NCBI RefSeq assembly: GCF_010093445.1
Contig: NZ_PDWW01000029.1
Coordinates: 1 to 52,863, forward strand
Direction: 5' to 3'
Origin: Pseudoxanthomonas japonensis
GTDB lineage: Bacteria; Pseudomonadota; Gammaproteobacteria; Xanthomonadales; Xanthomonadaceae
Length of the DNA: 52,863 nt
In this document: positions 45,579 to 52,863 of the stretch, in pieces
How the letters are laid out: the number at the start of each line of letters is the position of its first letter
Numbering within the stretch: the stretch's first letter is position 1
Notes under the pieces: model-generated
Told to the model about the DNA's origin: nothing
What the model saw: the letters and a program-made list of their open reading frames with translations, nothing else
The model's database searches: none
Position numbers and translations under genes: made by a program

Positions 45579-46286
45579 ATGAACGTCTTCTTACGCTGCG
45601 CCGCCGCCGCTCTCGGCGCCATGCTGGTGCTGGGGCAGGCCTTTGCCGGGGACGCGGAGATCGATCCCGCCGTGCTGACCGAAGGTTTCCTGGCCGCGCA
45701 TCCGGACCTGCGTTGGCGGGCCGAGGGGGTGCGCTCGTACGACCGCAAGGAATACGCCGTCGCATTGACGGAGTTCAAGCGTGCGGCCCACTACGCCGAC
45801 AAGGCGTCCCAGGCGATGATCGCCGAGATGTACTGGAGCGGCACCGGCGTCGAGATGGATCGGCCGCTTGCCTATGCCTGGATGGATATTGCGGCCGAAC
45901 GCCAATACCACGATTTCCTGGTGAGGCGCGAAGGCATGTGGGCCGACTTGAGCGAAGAGGAGCGGCGCGACGCGATCACGCGGGGACAGGCCGTCCTGGC
46001 GGACTACGGCGACGACATGGCCAAGCCGCGGCTGGAGAAGGTTCTCCGCCACGGGCAGCGGAATGTCACGGGAAGCCGCGTCGGCTACGTCGGCAATCTC
46101 ACCATCATCCCCAACACGGGCCCGCTGGCGGGCACCGGCATGACGTTGACCGGCGAACAGTACTACGCCGCCAAGTACTGGCAGCCCGAGCAGTACTGGC
46201 GATTGCAGGACGCCATCTGGAAAGCGCCGCTCGAAGGGCGGGTGCGGGTGGGGGAAGTCGAAACGGTGGATGCTCCCGAGAATTGA
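45579..46286 (+). CDS. Exported Sel1-like repeat protein, tandem copy 1 (235 aa)
   Basis: A signal peptide covers residues 1-23 (LRCAAAALGAMLVLGQAFAG). The mature protein has Sel1/TPR-like repeats: SYDRKEYAVALTEFKRAAHYADKASQAMIAEMYWSGTGVE (read across about 55-95) and AYAWMDIAAERQY. A C-terminal segment with GEQYYAAKYWQPEQYWRLQD follows. The next gene encodes a protein with the same order of motifs, so they are tandem paralogues. Sel1-like proteins are scaffolds for protein contacts. The function of this pair is unknown. It is divergent from rep. Confidence 0.78.
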   Translation: MNVFLRCAAAALGAMLVLGQAFAGDAEIDPAVLTEGFLAAHPDLRWRAEGVRSYDRKEYAVALTEFKRAAHYADKASQAMIAEMYWSGTGVEMDRPLAYAWMDIAAERQYHDFLVRREGMWADLSEEERRDAITRGQAVLADYGDDMAKPRLEKVLRHGQRNVTGSRVGYVGNLTIIPNTGPLAGTGMTLTGEQYYAAKYWQPEQYWRLQDAIWKAPLEGRVRVGEVETVDAPEN

Positions 46287-46325
46287 TACGCTGGCGCGGT
46301 CTGCAAACGGATCCAGGAGGGATGC

Positions 46326-47057
46326 ATGGGCATCGGACGTTCTTCGTGCTGCGCCTTGCTGTCTGCGGGCCTGGCATTGACAAGCATCGGGGTCGCAAGG
46401 GCGCAGGACGCCAGCGGCCCGTTCACGCGCAAGCAGCAGTTCGCGTTCAGTAGCAGGGCGTTCCTCAACGCCCATCCCGACATGAAACATCGGAAGCTCG
46501 GATGGGATGCGTATGCGGCCGGAGATTTCGTCCTGGCGCGAGCCGAGTTCCTGAAGGCTGCCTGGTACGGGGACAAGCCGTCGCAGGGCATGCTGGCGGA
46601 GATGGAGTGGAAAGGCGAGGGCGCCGATGCCGACCGGGCATCGGCATACATGTGGGCCGACCTTGCGGCACAGCGCGGTTATGTCCTGTTCGTCGCGGTA
46701 CGCGAGCGCTATTGGCGCCAGTTGAGCGAGGAGGAGAAGGAGCGTGTGGCGCAGGAAGGCGCGCGGCGCATGGCGGATTACGGCGATGCGGTGGCGAAGG
46801 AGCGTTTGGCCAGGGAGATGCGGCGGCATGCATGGGACATCAAGCGCTCGGCCTGGACGGCGGCTCCCCCCCGCTGGGTGGTCATCTACGACGAGCACGG
46901 TGTGCCGACACGCATCGAGGGGAGCCGGTACTACGCCCCCGCGTTCTGGGAACCGGAAAAGTACCAGGCCTGGCAGGACGCGCAGTGGAAGGATCCGCCC
47001 AAGGGCCGTGTCGATGTGGGCGAGATCGAGAAGGTGCCCCGACAGGCCGGCGAGTAG
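46326..47057 (+). CDS. Exported Sel1-like repeat protein, tandem copy 2 (243 aa)
   Basis: A signal peptide covers about residues 1-26 ([17 protein letters not shown]). The mature part parallels the preceding gene: [23 protein letters not shown] for the first repeat, [21 protein letters not shown] and [12 protein letters not shown] for the second, and [23 protein letters not shown] before the tail. A C-terminal [20 protein letters not shown] segment matches the first copy's tail, showing duplication of a whole gene. The tdk start follows 35 bases on. Confidence 0.78.
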   Translation: MGIGRSSCCALLSAGLALTSIGVARAQDASGPFTRKQQFAFSSRAFLNAHPDMKHRKLGWDAYAAGDFVLARAEFLKAAWYGDKPSQGMLAEMEWKGEGADADRASAYMWADLAAQRGYVLFVAVRERYWRQLSEEEKERVAQEGARRMADYGDAVAKERLAREMRRHAWDIKRSAWTAAPPRWVVIYDEHGVPTRIEGSRYYAPAFWEPEKYQAWQDAQWKDPPKGRVDVGEIEKVPRQAGE

Positions 47058-47080
47058 GCGCCTGGTCCGGGGAGCGCGCT

Positions 47081-47092
47081 TACAATGACGAC
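47081..47092 (+). promoter_or_regulatory. Candidate -10 hexamer for tdk, six bases before the start
   Basis: TACAAT at 47081-47086 is followed by GACGAC and the tdk ATG. This is the same TACAAT-six-bases-ATG arrangement seen on the minus strand at ttcA. No Shine-Dalgarno is visible. Confidence 0.4.
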
Positions 47093-47716
47093 ATGGCCAA
47101 ACTGTACTTCTACTACTCGGCGATGAACGCCGGAAAGACCACCACGCTGCTGCAGTCCGCGCACAACTACCGCGAGCGGGGGATGCGCGCGGCGATCCTG
47201 ACGCCGCGGCTGGACGACCGTGCCGGAAGCGGCGTGGTGGCGTCGCGCATCGGGTTGCGCGCCGAAGCGGTGGCGTTCGACCGGCATGACGATCTGGAGC
47301 GGTGGGTGCGCGACGACATCGCCGCGCACGGCAAGCTCGACTGCGTGCTGGTGGACGAAGCGCAGTTCCTGACCCGTGCGCAGGTGTGGCAGCTCAGCGA
47401 CGTGGTGGATGCGCTGCGCATTCCGGTGCTGTGTTATGGCCTGCGCACCGATTTCCGCGGCGAACTGTTCGAGGGCAGCCAGTACCTGCTGGCCTGGGCC
47501 GACGAGATGAGCGAGATCAAGACGATCTGCCATACCGGCAAGAAGGCGACCATGACCGTGCGCGTCAACGAGCAGGGGCTGGCCGTGCAGGACGGGCCGC
47601 AGGTGGAGATCGGCGGCAACGAGCGCTACGTGTCGGTCAGCCGTGCCGAGTTCAAGAAGATCGCGCGCGGGAAAGGCCGCATCGAGTCCCAGCAGCAGTC
47701 GCTGCCGCTGGCGTAA
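47093..47716 (+). CDS. tdk: Thymidine kinase (type II)
   Basis: The 207-residue protein has the P-loop [19 protein letters not shown], the Walker B-like [16 protein letters not shown] and the lasso region [14 protein letters not shown]. It phosphorylates thymidine in nucleotide salvage. The zinc-binding cysteines of E. coli-type enzymes are mostly missing: [10 protein letters not shown] has one Cys where CxxC is usual, and YVSVSRAEF lacks the second pair. As I recall, xanthomonad homologues share this loss, so it is a lineage trait and not damage. Length is normal. Confidence 0.93.
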   Translation: MAKLYFYYSAMNAGKTTTLLQSAHNYRERGMRAAILTPRLDDRAGSGVVASRIGLRAEAVAFDRHDDLERWVRDDIAAHGKLDCVLVDEAQFLTRAQVWQLSDVVDALRIPVLCYGLRTDFRGELFEGSQYLLAWADEMSEIKTICHTGKKATMTVRVNEQGLAVQDGPQVEIGGNERYVSVSRAEFKKIARGKGRIESQQQSLPLA

Positions 47717-47722
47717 GCCGCC

Positions 47723-50533
47723 TCAGTGGCAGGCGGCGCGGATGTCGGCGGCTTCGCGGGGAATGACGCCGCCATCCGGCTGCGCTGCGCGCAACTCGCC
47801 CACCAGGGCATCGAGCTCGTTGCGGCCACGGTCGCGTTCGCGCCCGCCGAGGCGGCAGTGCGCTTCGCCGAGATAGGCGCGCGCTTGCCAGCGCAGCTTC
47901 GGTGCCTCGCTGCCGCCGCCTTCGTGGCGAGCCAGCCGCTGCAGCGTGGCGAGGGCATCCGCCGGCCGGCCCAGGCGGGTGAGGTGGCGTGCCATCGACA
48001 GTTCCGCGAACCAGGTGCGTGGGTGGTTCGGACCGAAGCCGACGCGGGTGAGCCGCACGGCGCGATCGAAATGCTCCGTCGCTGATTCCAGCTTGCCCTG
48101 CGCGGCCAGGACTTCGCCGATCATGCGATCGGTTTCGCCGACGAGCGCATGGCTGGCGCCGATCGTGCGGACGCGGATCCGGCGTGCTTCTTCCAGGGCG
48201 GCAAGCGCCTCGGCGTCACGACCGGCGCCGTGCAGCACCATGCCGTAATTGAACAGGCTACTCGGCAGGAGCTGCTCGTTGTCCAGGCGGCGCAGGATAT
48301 CGACGGCGTGACCGACGTCGCGCGTGGCGGCTTGGTAGTCGCCACGCTCCCACGCGATGATGCCCAGCGAGTTCCAGCTGGCCGCGGCATCGCGATGCTG
48401 CGGGCCTACCGTCTGCAGCGTCAGCGCGTGCAGTTCGCGCATTTCCGCCTCGGCGCGGTGCAGCTGCCCGAGATCGACATGGATGGCCGCCACTTGCCGG
48501 CGCACGGCCTGGGTGATCGGGTGTTGCGGTCCGTGGATGTCCTGCGCCAGGTCGCGCGCGCGCTCGAAATTCGCCAGCGCGGCGTCGGTCTCGCCGCGGT
48601 TGCGATAGAGGATGGCCAGGCTGCGCAGGATCTCCACGGCCAGCGGGTGCCGCGCGTGACCATGCGCCTGCAGGTGCGCGAGCGCCGCCCGGTAGCCGCG
48701 GGCACCAGCCTCGGCATTGCCCAGTTCCACATCGAGCTGCGCCAGATCGCGCATGTTCTCGGCGACCCCGGCTTCGTCCTTCAGGCCACGACGGATCTCC
48801 AGCGAACGGTCGAACATCTGGCGCGCGACCTGCTTCTCGCCGGCATCCGCGCGGCAGCGCCCGTTCTGCGACTGGAACTCGGCCACGCGCAAGGGCAGCC
48901 GCGATTCGAGCGCGCCCAGGCGTGCCTCCATCGGGACCATGGCCTGCACGCACTGGCGCGAGCGGCCGAGCAGACGCAGCACGCGACCGTGCTGCGTGGC
49001 CGCCTGCAGGCGCAGGCTGTCGGGGACATCGTCGGTCGCCGCCAGCACGCGCGCCTGTTTCTCCAGCAGGGCGAGCGATTCGTGGTAATCGCCCAGGCCC
49101 AGCCGCAGGCGTGCGATCACGCCCAGCAGTTCCGCCTGCGCGCGCGGCTCGTTGGCCAGTTCGCGTTCGCCGCGGCGCTCGCCCGCCGCCAGCAGTTCGC
49201 GCGCATCGAAGGTGCTGCCCTGCTGCGACGCGCTGGCGTTGTCGAACAGGCCGATCACGAAGTCCTGCATCGCCTGCGCGCGCGCGGTCTCGCGCATCGC
49301 CTGGCGTCCCTGCCACACGCTGGCCGCCAGCGCGGCGACCAGCACGGTGGTGGCCAGGCCACCCATGGCCAGCGCCCAGCGGTGGCGCACCAGGTACTTG
49401 TGCACGCGATAGCCCACGCTCTGCGGACGCGCGTGGACGGGGCGTCCTTCGATATGCCGCTGCAGGTCCAGCGACAGCGCCTCGACCGACGCGTAGCGTT
49501 GCTCCGGCGCCTTCTGCAGGGCCTTGAGCGTGATGTTGTCCAGGTCGCCCGCCAGCTTGCGCGCCGTGCGGCGCGCATCCGGATCCTGGTTGCGGCTGCC
49601 GTCGGTGGTGCGCAGTGTGGCGACCGAGGGCTTGAGCGGCTCCACCGCCAGGATGGCCTGCTCCCACTCGGCGTCGGTCTGCCGGCGCAGGCGGTACGGC
49701 TTGGTGCCGGCGATCAGTTCGTACAGCACCACGCCGAGCGAATACACGTCGGTCATGGTGGTGACGAGCTCGCCGCGCACCTGTTCCGGTGCCGCGTAGT
49801 GCAGGGTGAAGGCGCGCACCTCGGTGCGTGGATGCACCGCCACCGGCTCGGGGTCGTCGAGGAGCTTGGCGATGCCGAAGTCCAGCAGGCGCACGTCGCC
49901 GGTCGGTGTGACGAGGATATTGGACGGCTTGAGGTCGCGGTGGACGATCAGGTTCGCATGCGCATGGCTGACCGCTTCGCAGACCTGCAGGAACAGCGCC
50001 AGCCGCGCTTCCAGCCCGATGTTGTTGGCCAGGCAGTAGTCGGTGATCGACACGCCTTCCACGTACTCCAGCGCCAGGTAGGGCTGGCCCTCGCTGCCGA
50101 CGCCGGCATCAAGCAGGCGCGCGATGTTGGGGTGTTCCAGCCGCGCCAGGATTTCGCGTTCGCGGGTGAAGCGCAGGCGCAGGTTGGGGTCGGCCAGACC
50201 GGGGCGCAGCAGTTTCAGCGCGACGCGGCGCTGGTACAGGCCGTCGGCACGCGATGCCAGCCACACCATGCCCATGCCGCCTTCGCCGAGCAGCGATTCC
50301 AGCTGGTAGGGGCCGACGCGGGTGCCCGGCTTCAGCTGGCCGGGCTTGTCGACCAGCGGCTGGTCGATGAAGCCGTCGCCTTCCTCCTCCAGCGCGAGCA
50401 GCTTCTCGAGTTCTTGAGCGGTGTCCGGATCATCCGCGCGCAGGATCTCGAGTTGTTCCGCACGCGCCTCGGGCTCCAGCTCGAGCAGGACGTCCAGCAG
50501 CGGGGACAGGCGTTTCCAGCGTTCGACGTCCAT
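47723..50533 (-). CDS. Transmembrane Ser/Thr protein kinase with TPR-like C-terminal part
   Basis: The 936-residue protein has an N-terminal helical part, then a Hanks-type kinase domain (about 75-360). Kinase motifs are LLGEGGMGMVWLA, VALKLL, IVHRDLKPSNI, LLDFGIAKL, YAAPEQVRG and DVYSLGVVLYELIAG, all intact. A membrane helix follows (WALAMGGLATTVLVAALAASVW). The rest is a large TPR-like helical domain (about 415-936), presumably periplasmic, with repeats such as EILRSLAILYRNRGETDAALANFERA. It follows the ECF-like sigma gene by 24 bases. In Xanthomonas and Vibrio such kinases (PknS, PknT) activate an ECF43-type sigma factor by phosphorylation; this pair fits that model by inference. Confidence 0.9.
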   Translation of the reverse strand: MDVERWKRLSPLLDVLLELEPEARAEQLEILRADDPDTAQELEKLLALEEEGDGFIDQPLVDKPGQLKPGTRVGPYQLESLLGEGGMGMVWLASRADGLYQRRVALKLLRPGLADPNLRLRFTREREILARLEHPNIARLLDAGVGSEGQPYLALEYVEGVSITDYCLANNIGLEARLALFLQVCEAVSHAHANLIVHRDLKPSNILVTPTGDVRLLDFGIAKLLDDPEPVAVHPRTEVRAFTLHYAAPEQVRGELVTTMTDVYSLGVVLYELIAGTKPYRLRRQTDAEWEQAILAVEPLKPSVATLRTTDGSRNQDPDARRTARKLAGDLDNITLKALQKAPEQRYASVEALSLDLQRHIEGRPVHARPQSVGYRVHKYLVRHRWALAMGGLATTVLVAALAASVWQGRQAMRETARAQAMQDFVIGLFDNASASQQGSTFDARELLAAGERRGERELANEPRAQAELLGVIARLRLGLGDYHESLALLEKQARVLAATDDVPDSLRLQAATQHGRVLRLLGRSRQCVQAMVPMEARLGALESRLPLRVAEFQSQNGRCRADAGEKQVARQMFDRSLEIRRGLKDEAGVAENMRDLAQLDVELGNAEAGARGYRAALAHLQAHGHARHPLAVEILRSLAILYRNRGETDAALANFERARDLAQDIHGPQHPITQAVRRQVAAIHVDLGQLHRAEAEMRELHALTLQTVGPQHRDAAASWNSLGIIAWERGDYQAATRDVGHAVDILRRLDNEQLLPSSLFNYGMVLHGAGRDAEALAALEEARRIRVRTIGASHALVGETDRMIGEVLAAQGKLESATEHFDRAVRLTRVGFGPNHPRTWFAELSMARHLTRLGRPADALATLQRLARHEGGGSEAPKLRWQARAYLGEAHCRLGGRERDRGRNELDALVGELRAAQPDGGVIPREAADIRAACH

Positions 50534-50557
50534 CGGCGCGGTGCGGGTGGAGCGGGC

Positions 50558-51124
50558 TCAGCTGTCCGCCATCGCCGACAGCAGGAACAGGCGGGCTTTC
50601 TGCCAGTCGCGGCGGATGCTGCGCTCGGAGCGCTGCAGCAGCTCGGCGATCTCCAGTTCCGACAGGCCGGCGAAATAGCGCATCTCCACCACCTGGGCCA
50701 GGCGCTCGTCGGCGGCGGCCAGCTTCTCCAGCGCGTCGTTCAGCGCCAGCATGTCCTCGTCCAGGCGCAGGTTGCCTTCGACTTCTTCCGGAATGTCGGC
50801 CACGCGCTTGAGGTCGCCACCGCGCTTGCGCGCCAGCCGGCTGCGGGCGTAGTCCACCACCACGCTGCGCATCGAAGAGGCGGCATAGGCGAAGAAGTGG
50901 GCGCGGTCCTCGAACTTGGCCGTGCCGGTGGAACCGAGCAGCTTCAGGTAGGACTCGTGCACCAGCGCGGTCGCGTCCAGCGTGTAGCCGTGCTGTCCCG
51001 ACAGCTGGCGGCGCGCCATGGTGTGCAGTTCCTGGTACAGCGTGGCCAGCACGCGGTCCAGCGCGGCGCGGTCGCCGCCACGGGCCGAATCCAGCCACAA
51101 GGTGATGTCAGGTGCGTCGGCCAT
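50558..51124 (-). CDS. ECF-like RNA polymerase sigma factor (ECF43/TIGR02999 type)
   Basis: The 188-residue protein has region 2 (about 20-90, with TALVHESYLKLLGSTG and FFAYAASSMRSVVVDYAR). Region 4 spans about 125-185, with LAQVVEMRYFAGLSELEIAELLQRSERSIRRDWQKARLFL. It belongs to the PF07638/TIGR02999-type ECF-like sigma factors. The acidic residues usual in ECF region 2.1-2.2 are replaced by TLDATALVHES with Thr48 and Thr52, as in ECF43 factors that are activated by threonine phosphorylation. The partner kinase gene follows 24 bases later. No anti-sigma gene is nearby, which also fits kinase control. Its promoter carries nested inverted repeats. Confidence 0.88.
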   Translation of the reverse strand: MADAPDITLWLDSARGGDRAALDRVLATLYQELHTMARRQLSGQHGYTLDATALVHESYLKLLGSTGTAKFEDRAHFFAYAASSMRSVVVDYARSRLARKRGGDLKRVADIPEEVEGNLRLDEDMLALNDALEKLAAADERLAQVVEMRYFAGLSELEIAELLQRSERSIRRDWQKARLFLLSAMADS

Positions 51125-51151
51125 CCGTCTTCCCCACGAGCCAAGGGCGGG

Positions 51152-51184
51152 AATATAACGTCATTTACCTCACATGACGTGAGG
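51152..51184 (-). promoter_or_regulatory. -10 element and nested inverted repeats upstream of the sigma-kinase operon
   Basis: On the minus strand TATATT (51152-51157) lies 27 bases upstream of the sigma-factor ATG. Two inverted repeats overlap just upstream. ACGTCAT/ATGACGT with a nine-base spacer covers 51158-51180, and CCTCAC/GTGAGG with a five-base spacer covers 51168-51184. They occupy the -35 region, where no standard -35 hexamer is seen. An operator or an autoregulated alternative promoter is likely. Which protein binds is unknown. Confidence 0.5.
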
Positions 51185-51208
51185 ACGGGGCCAGCCCCTC
51201 AGGGGGGG

Positions 51209-52027
51209 TCAGCGCTGGCAATGCCCGCACCAGACCGTGGCCCGCTGGCCGATGCTGGCCTGTTTCATCGGCCGGCCGCAGCGCGGGCAGGGTTCGCCGC
51301 CCCGGCCGTACGCCGACAGCTCCTGCTCAAAGTAGCCCGGCGCCCCGTCCGGGCTCAGGAAGTCCCGCAGCGTGGTGCCGCCCCGGGTGATCGCGTACGC
51401 CAGGATGTCCTTCACCGCCGCCGCCAGCGCCACGTACCGGTCCCGCGAGACCTTGCCGGCCGTCCGCAGCGGCGAAATGCCGGCGCGGAACAGGCTCTCG
51501 GCCGCATAGATGTTGCCCACGCCCACCACCACCGCCTGGTCCATCAGGAAGGTCTTCACCGGTGCCTTGCGGCCGCGGCTCAGCTCGAAGAGGTAGTCGC
51601 CATCGAAGTCGTCCGACAGCGGTTCCGGTCCAAGCCCCTGCAGCAGCGGGTGGATCTCACCGGAGGGCTGCCACAGCAGGCAGCCGAAGCGGCGTGGATC
51701 GTTGAAGCGCAGCACGCGGTGTTCCTTGCCCTGCAGCGCGATGTCGACGTGGTCGTGTGCGGTCACCGGCGTGTCGGCCGGCAGCACGCGCAGGCTGCCG
51801 GACATGCCCAGATGCAGCAGCGCGCTGCCGGCGGCCGTGTCCACCAGCAGGTACTTGGCGCGCCGGCGCACGGCGTCGATGCGCTGGCCGGGCAGGTCCT
51901 GCACGATCTCCGCCGGGATCGGCCAGCGCAGGTCCGGGCGGCGCAGCGTCACCGCCTGGACGCGGCGCCCCTCGATGTGCGGCGCCAGGCCGCGGCGGGT
52001 GGTCTCGACCTCGGGCAGCTCAGGCAT
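51209..52027 (-). CDS. mutM: Formamidopyrimidine-DNA glycosylase
   Basis: The 272-residue protein begins [13 protein letters not shown] with the catalytic Pro and Glu of Fpg/MutM. It carries [14 protein letters not shown] with the conserved Lys-free loop, and [19 protein letters not shown]. The C-terminal zinc finger is CPRCGRPM and CGHCQR, four Cys in C-x2-C and C-x2-C pairs. It removes oxidised purines such as 8-oxoguanine. The ATG at 52027 is fixed by the N-terminal proline. The gene start overlaps the end of the ABC ATPase gene by eight bases. Confidence 0.95.
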   Translation of the reverse strand: MPELPEVETTRRGLAPHIEGRRVQAVTLRRPDLRWPIPAEIVQDLPGQRIDAVRRRAKYLLVDTAAGSALLHLGMSGSLRVLPADTPVTAHDHVDIALQGKEHRVLRFNDPRRFGCLLWQPSGEIHPLLQGLGPEPLSDDFDGDYLFELSRGRKAPVKTFLMDQAVVVGVGNIYAAESLFRAGISPLRTAGKVSRDRYVALAAAVKDILAYAITRGGTTLRDFLSPDGAPGYFEQELSAYGRGGEPCPRCGRPMKQASIGQRATVWCGHCQR

Positions 52028-52853
52028 GACCGGGCACCGCGCTGTAGAAGCCGTCCTCGCAGCGCACGCGCACGGGTCCGCCGAACGCATGGCTGAGATG
52101 CGCATCGGTCAGCGTCGCCGCGCGGTCGCCGTCGGCATGGACCGCGCCGTCGCGCAACAGCAGCACGCGGTCGATCTCGGGAATGATCTCTTCGATGTGG
52201 TGCGTCACCAGCACCAGGGTGATCCCGCGCTGCGCCAGCAGGCGCATCAGCCCCAGGAAGTGCTGCCGCGCCACCAGGTCCAGGCCGGCGGTGGGTTCGT
52301 CCAGCAGCAGCGCCTGCGGTTCGTGCACCAGCGCACGCGCGATCAGCACGCGCCGCATCTCGCCGGTGGACAGCTCCGCGACAGGGCGGTCGGCCAGCGT
52401 GGACGCACGCACCTGCTCCAGCGCATCGCGCGCCCGCGTGCGCATGCCGGCGTCGATCTGTCGGTGCGGCGGCACCACGAAGCTGGAGAAGAAGCCGGTG
52501 ACCACCGCATCCTCCACGCACAGGTAGGGCATCTGCTGCAGGTCGCGGGTCAGGTCGCTGGTCACCACGCCAAGGCGGTTGCGCAGCTCGTTGACGTTCC
52601 AGCGGCGCAGGCCGAACACCTTCACCGGCGCATCGCCTTCGCGCGCCAGCGGATACAGCTCGCGGTTGATCAGCTTGATGAAAGTCGACTTGCCGCCGCC
52701 GTTCGGCCCGAGGATCGCCGTGTGCTGGCCCAGCGGAATGGTCAGCGACAGGTTGTGCAGCACGCGGGTGGCGCCACGCACGACGGTGGCACGGTCGAGT
52801 TCGAACAGGGGCGCGGTCGCCGCGGCCGTGGCAGGGGAGGCAGGCAGGTTCAT
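52020..52853 (-). CDS. ABC transporter ATP-binding protein
   Basis: The 277-residue protein is a complete ABC ATPase. Walker A is [16 protein letters not shown], the Q-loop lies in [17 protein letters not shown], the signature is [18 protein letters not shown], Walker B is [12 protein letters not shown], and the H-loop is [12 protein letters not shown]. No permease gene lies beside it in the window. It resembles the stand-alone ATPases of the YlmA/molybdate-type group seen upstream of mutM in related bacteria. Substrate unknown. It overlaps mutM by eight bases, so the two are likely coupled. Confidence 0.85.
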   Translation of the reverse strand: MNLPASPATAAATAPLFELDRATVVRGATRVLHNLSLTIPLGQHTAILGPNGGGKSTFIKLINRELYPLAREGDAPVKVFGLRRWNVNELRNRLGVVTSDLTRDLQQMPYLCVEDAVVTGFFSSFVVPPHRQIDAGMRTRARDALEQVRASTLADRPVAELSTGEMRRVLIARALVHEPQALLLDEPTAGLDLVARQHFLGLMRLLAQRGITLVLVTHHIEEIIPEIDRVLLLRDGAVHADGDRAATLTDAHLSHAFGGPVRVRCEDGFYSAVPGHA

Positions 52854-52863
52854 CGGGGCGGGG

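Noticed and set aside
48149..52096. A 1315-codon open frame on the plus strand
   Set aside because: It is antisense to the kinase, sigma factor and mutM genes, all of which have intact family motifs; the composition is that of a shadow frame.

Overview
This 52.9-kb window is chromosomal DNA of a high-G+C gammaproteobacterium of the Xanthomonadaceae/Lysobacteraceae (Pseudoxanthomonas, Stenotrophomonas, Xanthomonas or Lysobacter type). The assignment rests on protein character (S46 peptidase, TamA/TamB, long PlsB, xanthomonad-type thymidine kinase, BPSS1780-type membrane protein), on the palindromic intergenic repeats, and on several genes with a -10-like hexamer only six bases before the start codon. 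No rRNA, tRNA or CRISPR array was seen.

Layout. 1-109: 3' end of an IS110-type transposase. 123-9183 (minus): tamA, tamB, an AlkZ-like winged-helix protein, a secreted S46 dipeptidyl-peptidase and a 56-residue Cys-rich protein, mostly with touching or GTGA-overlapping junctions. 9424-12751 (minus): glyS and glyQ, with repeats around them; glyS has an internal low-G+C stretch. 12849-14489 (plus): class I amidotransferase and a membrane protein. 14828-17283 (minus): tatA-tatB-tatC downstream of a SYLF-domain protein. 17433-19237 (plus): hemH coupled to an alpha/beta hydrolase. 19217-22766 (minus): small membrane protein, YgjP-like metallopeptidase, rdgC, ttcA. Then a YdcH-like small protein, a terminator and a HEAT-like lipoprotein.

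24415-32381 is accessory in character. A FeeM/autoinducer-synthase-like acyltransferase converges on a LuxR-type regulator. That regulator is divergent from six consecutive genes for exported proteins of unknown function. Two of the six share a C-terminal domain with six similarly spaced cysteines behind a coiled coil, and two others are full-length paralogues of each other. I regard this as the best candidate for an undescribed system here.

32397-39700 holds plsB, an excalibur-domain protein, a lipoprotein, a candidate structured small RNA, pyrF coupled to an e(P4)-like acid phosphatase lipoprotein, a YceH-like protein and a DinB-like protein. 39862-42649 looks like a type VI secretion cargo island: two tandem putative immunity proteins, with a 31-codon orphan frame between them, precede a Tle1-like (DUF2235) phospholipase. 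42665-47716 holds a VOC protein, a membrane protein, rep helicase, two tandem Sel1-like secreted paralogues and tdk. 47723-51124 (minus) is an ECF-like sigma factor followed by a transmembrane Ser/Thr kinase with a TPR-like C-terminal part, with nested inverted repeats over the promoter. The window closes with mutM and an overlapping ABC ATPase gene.
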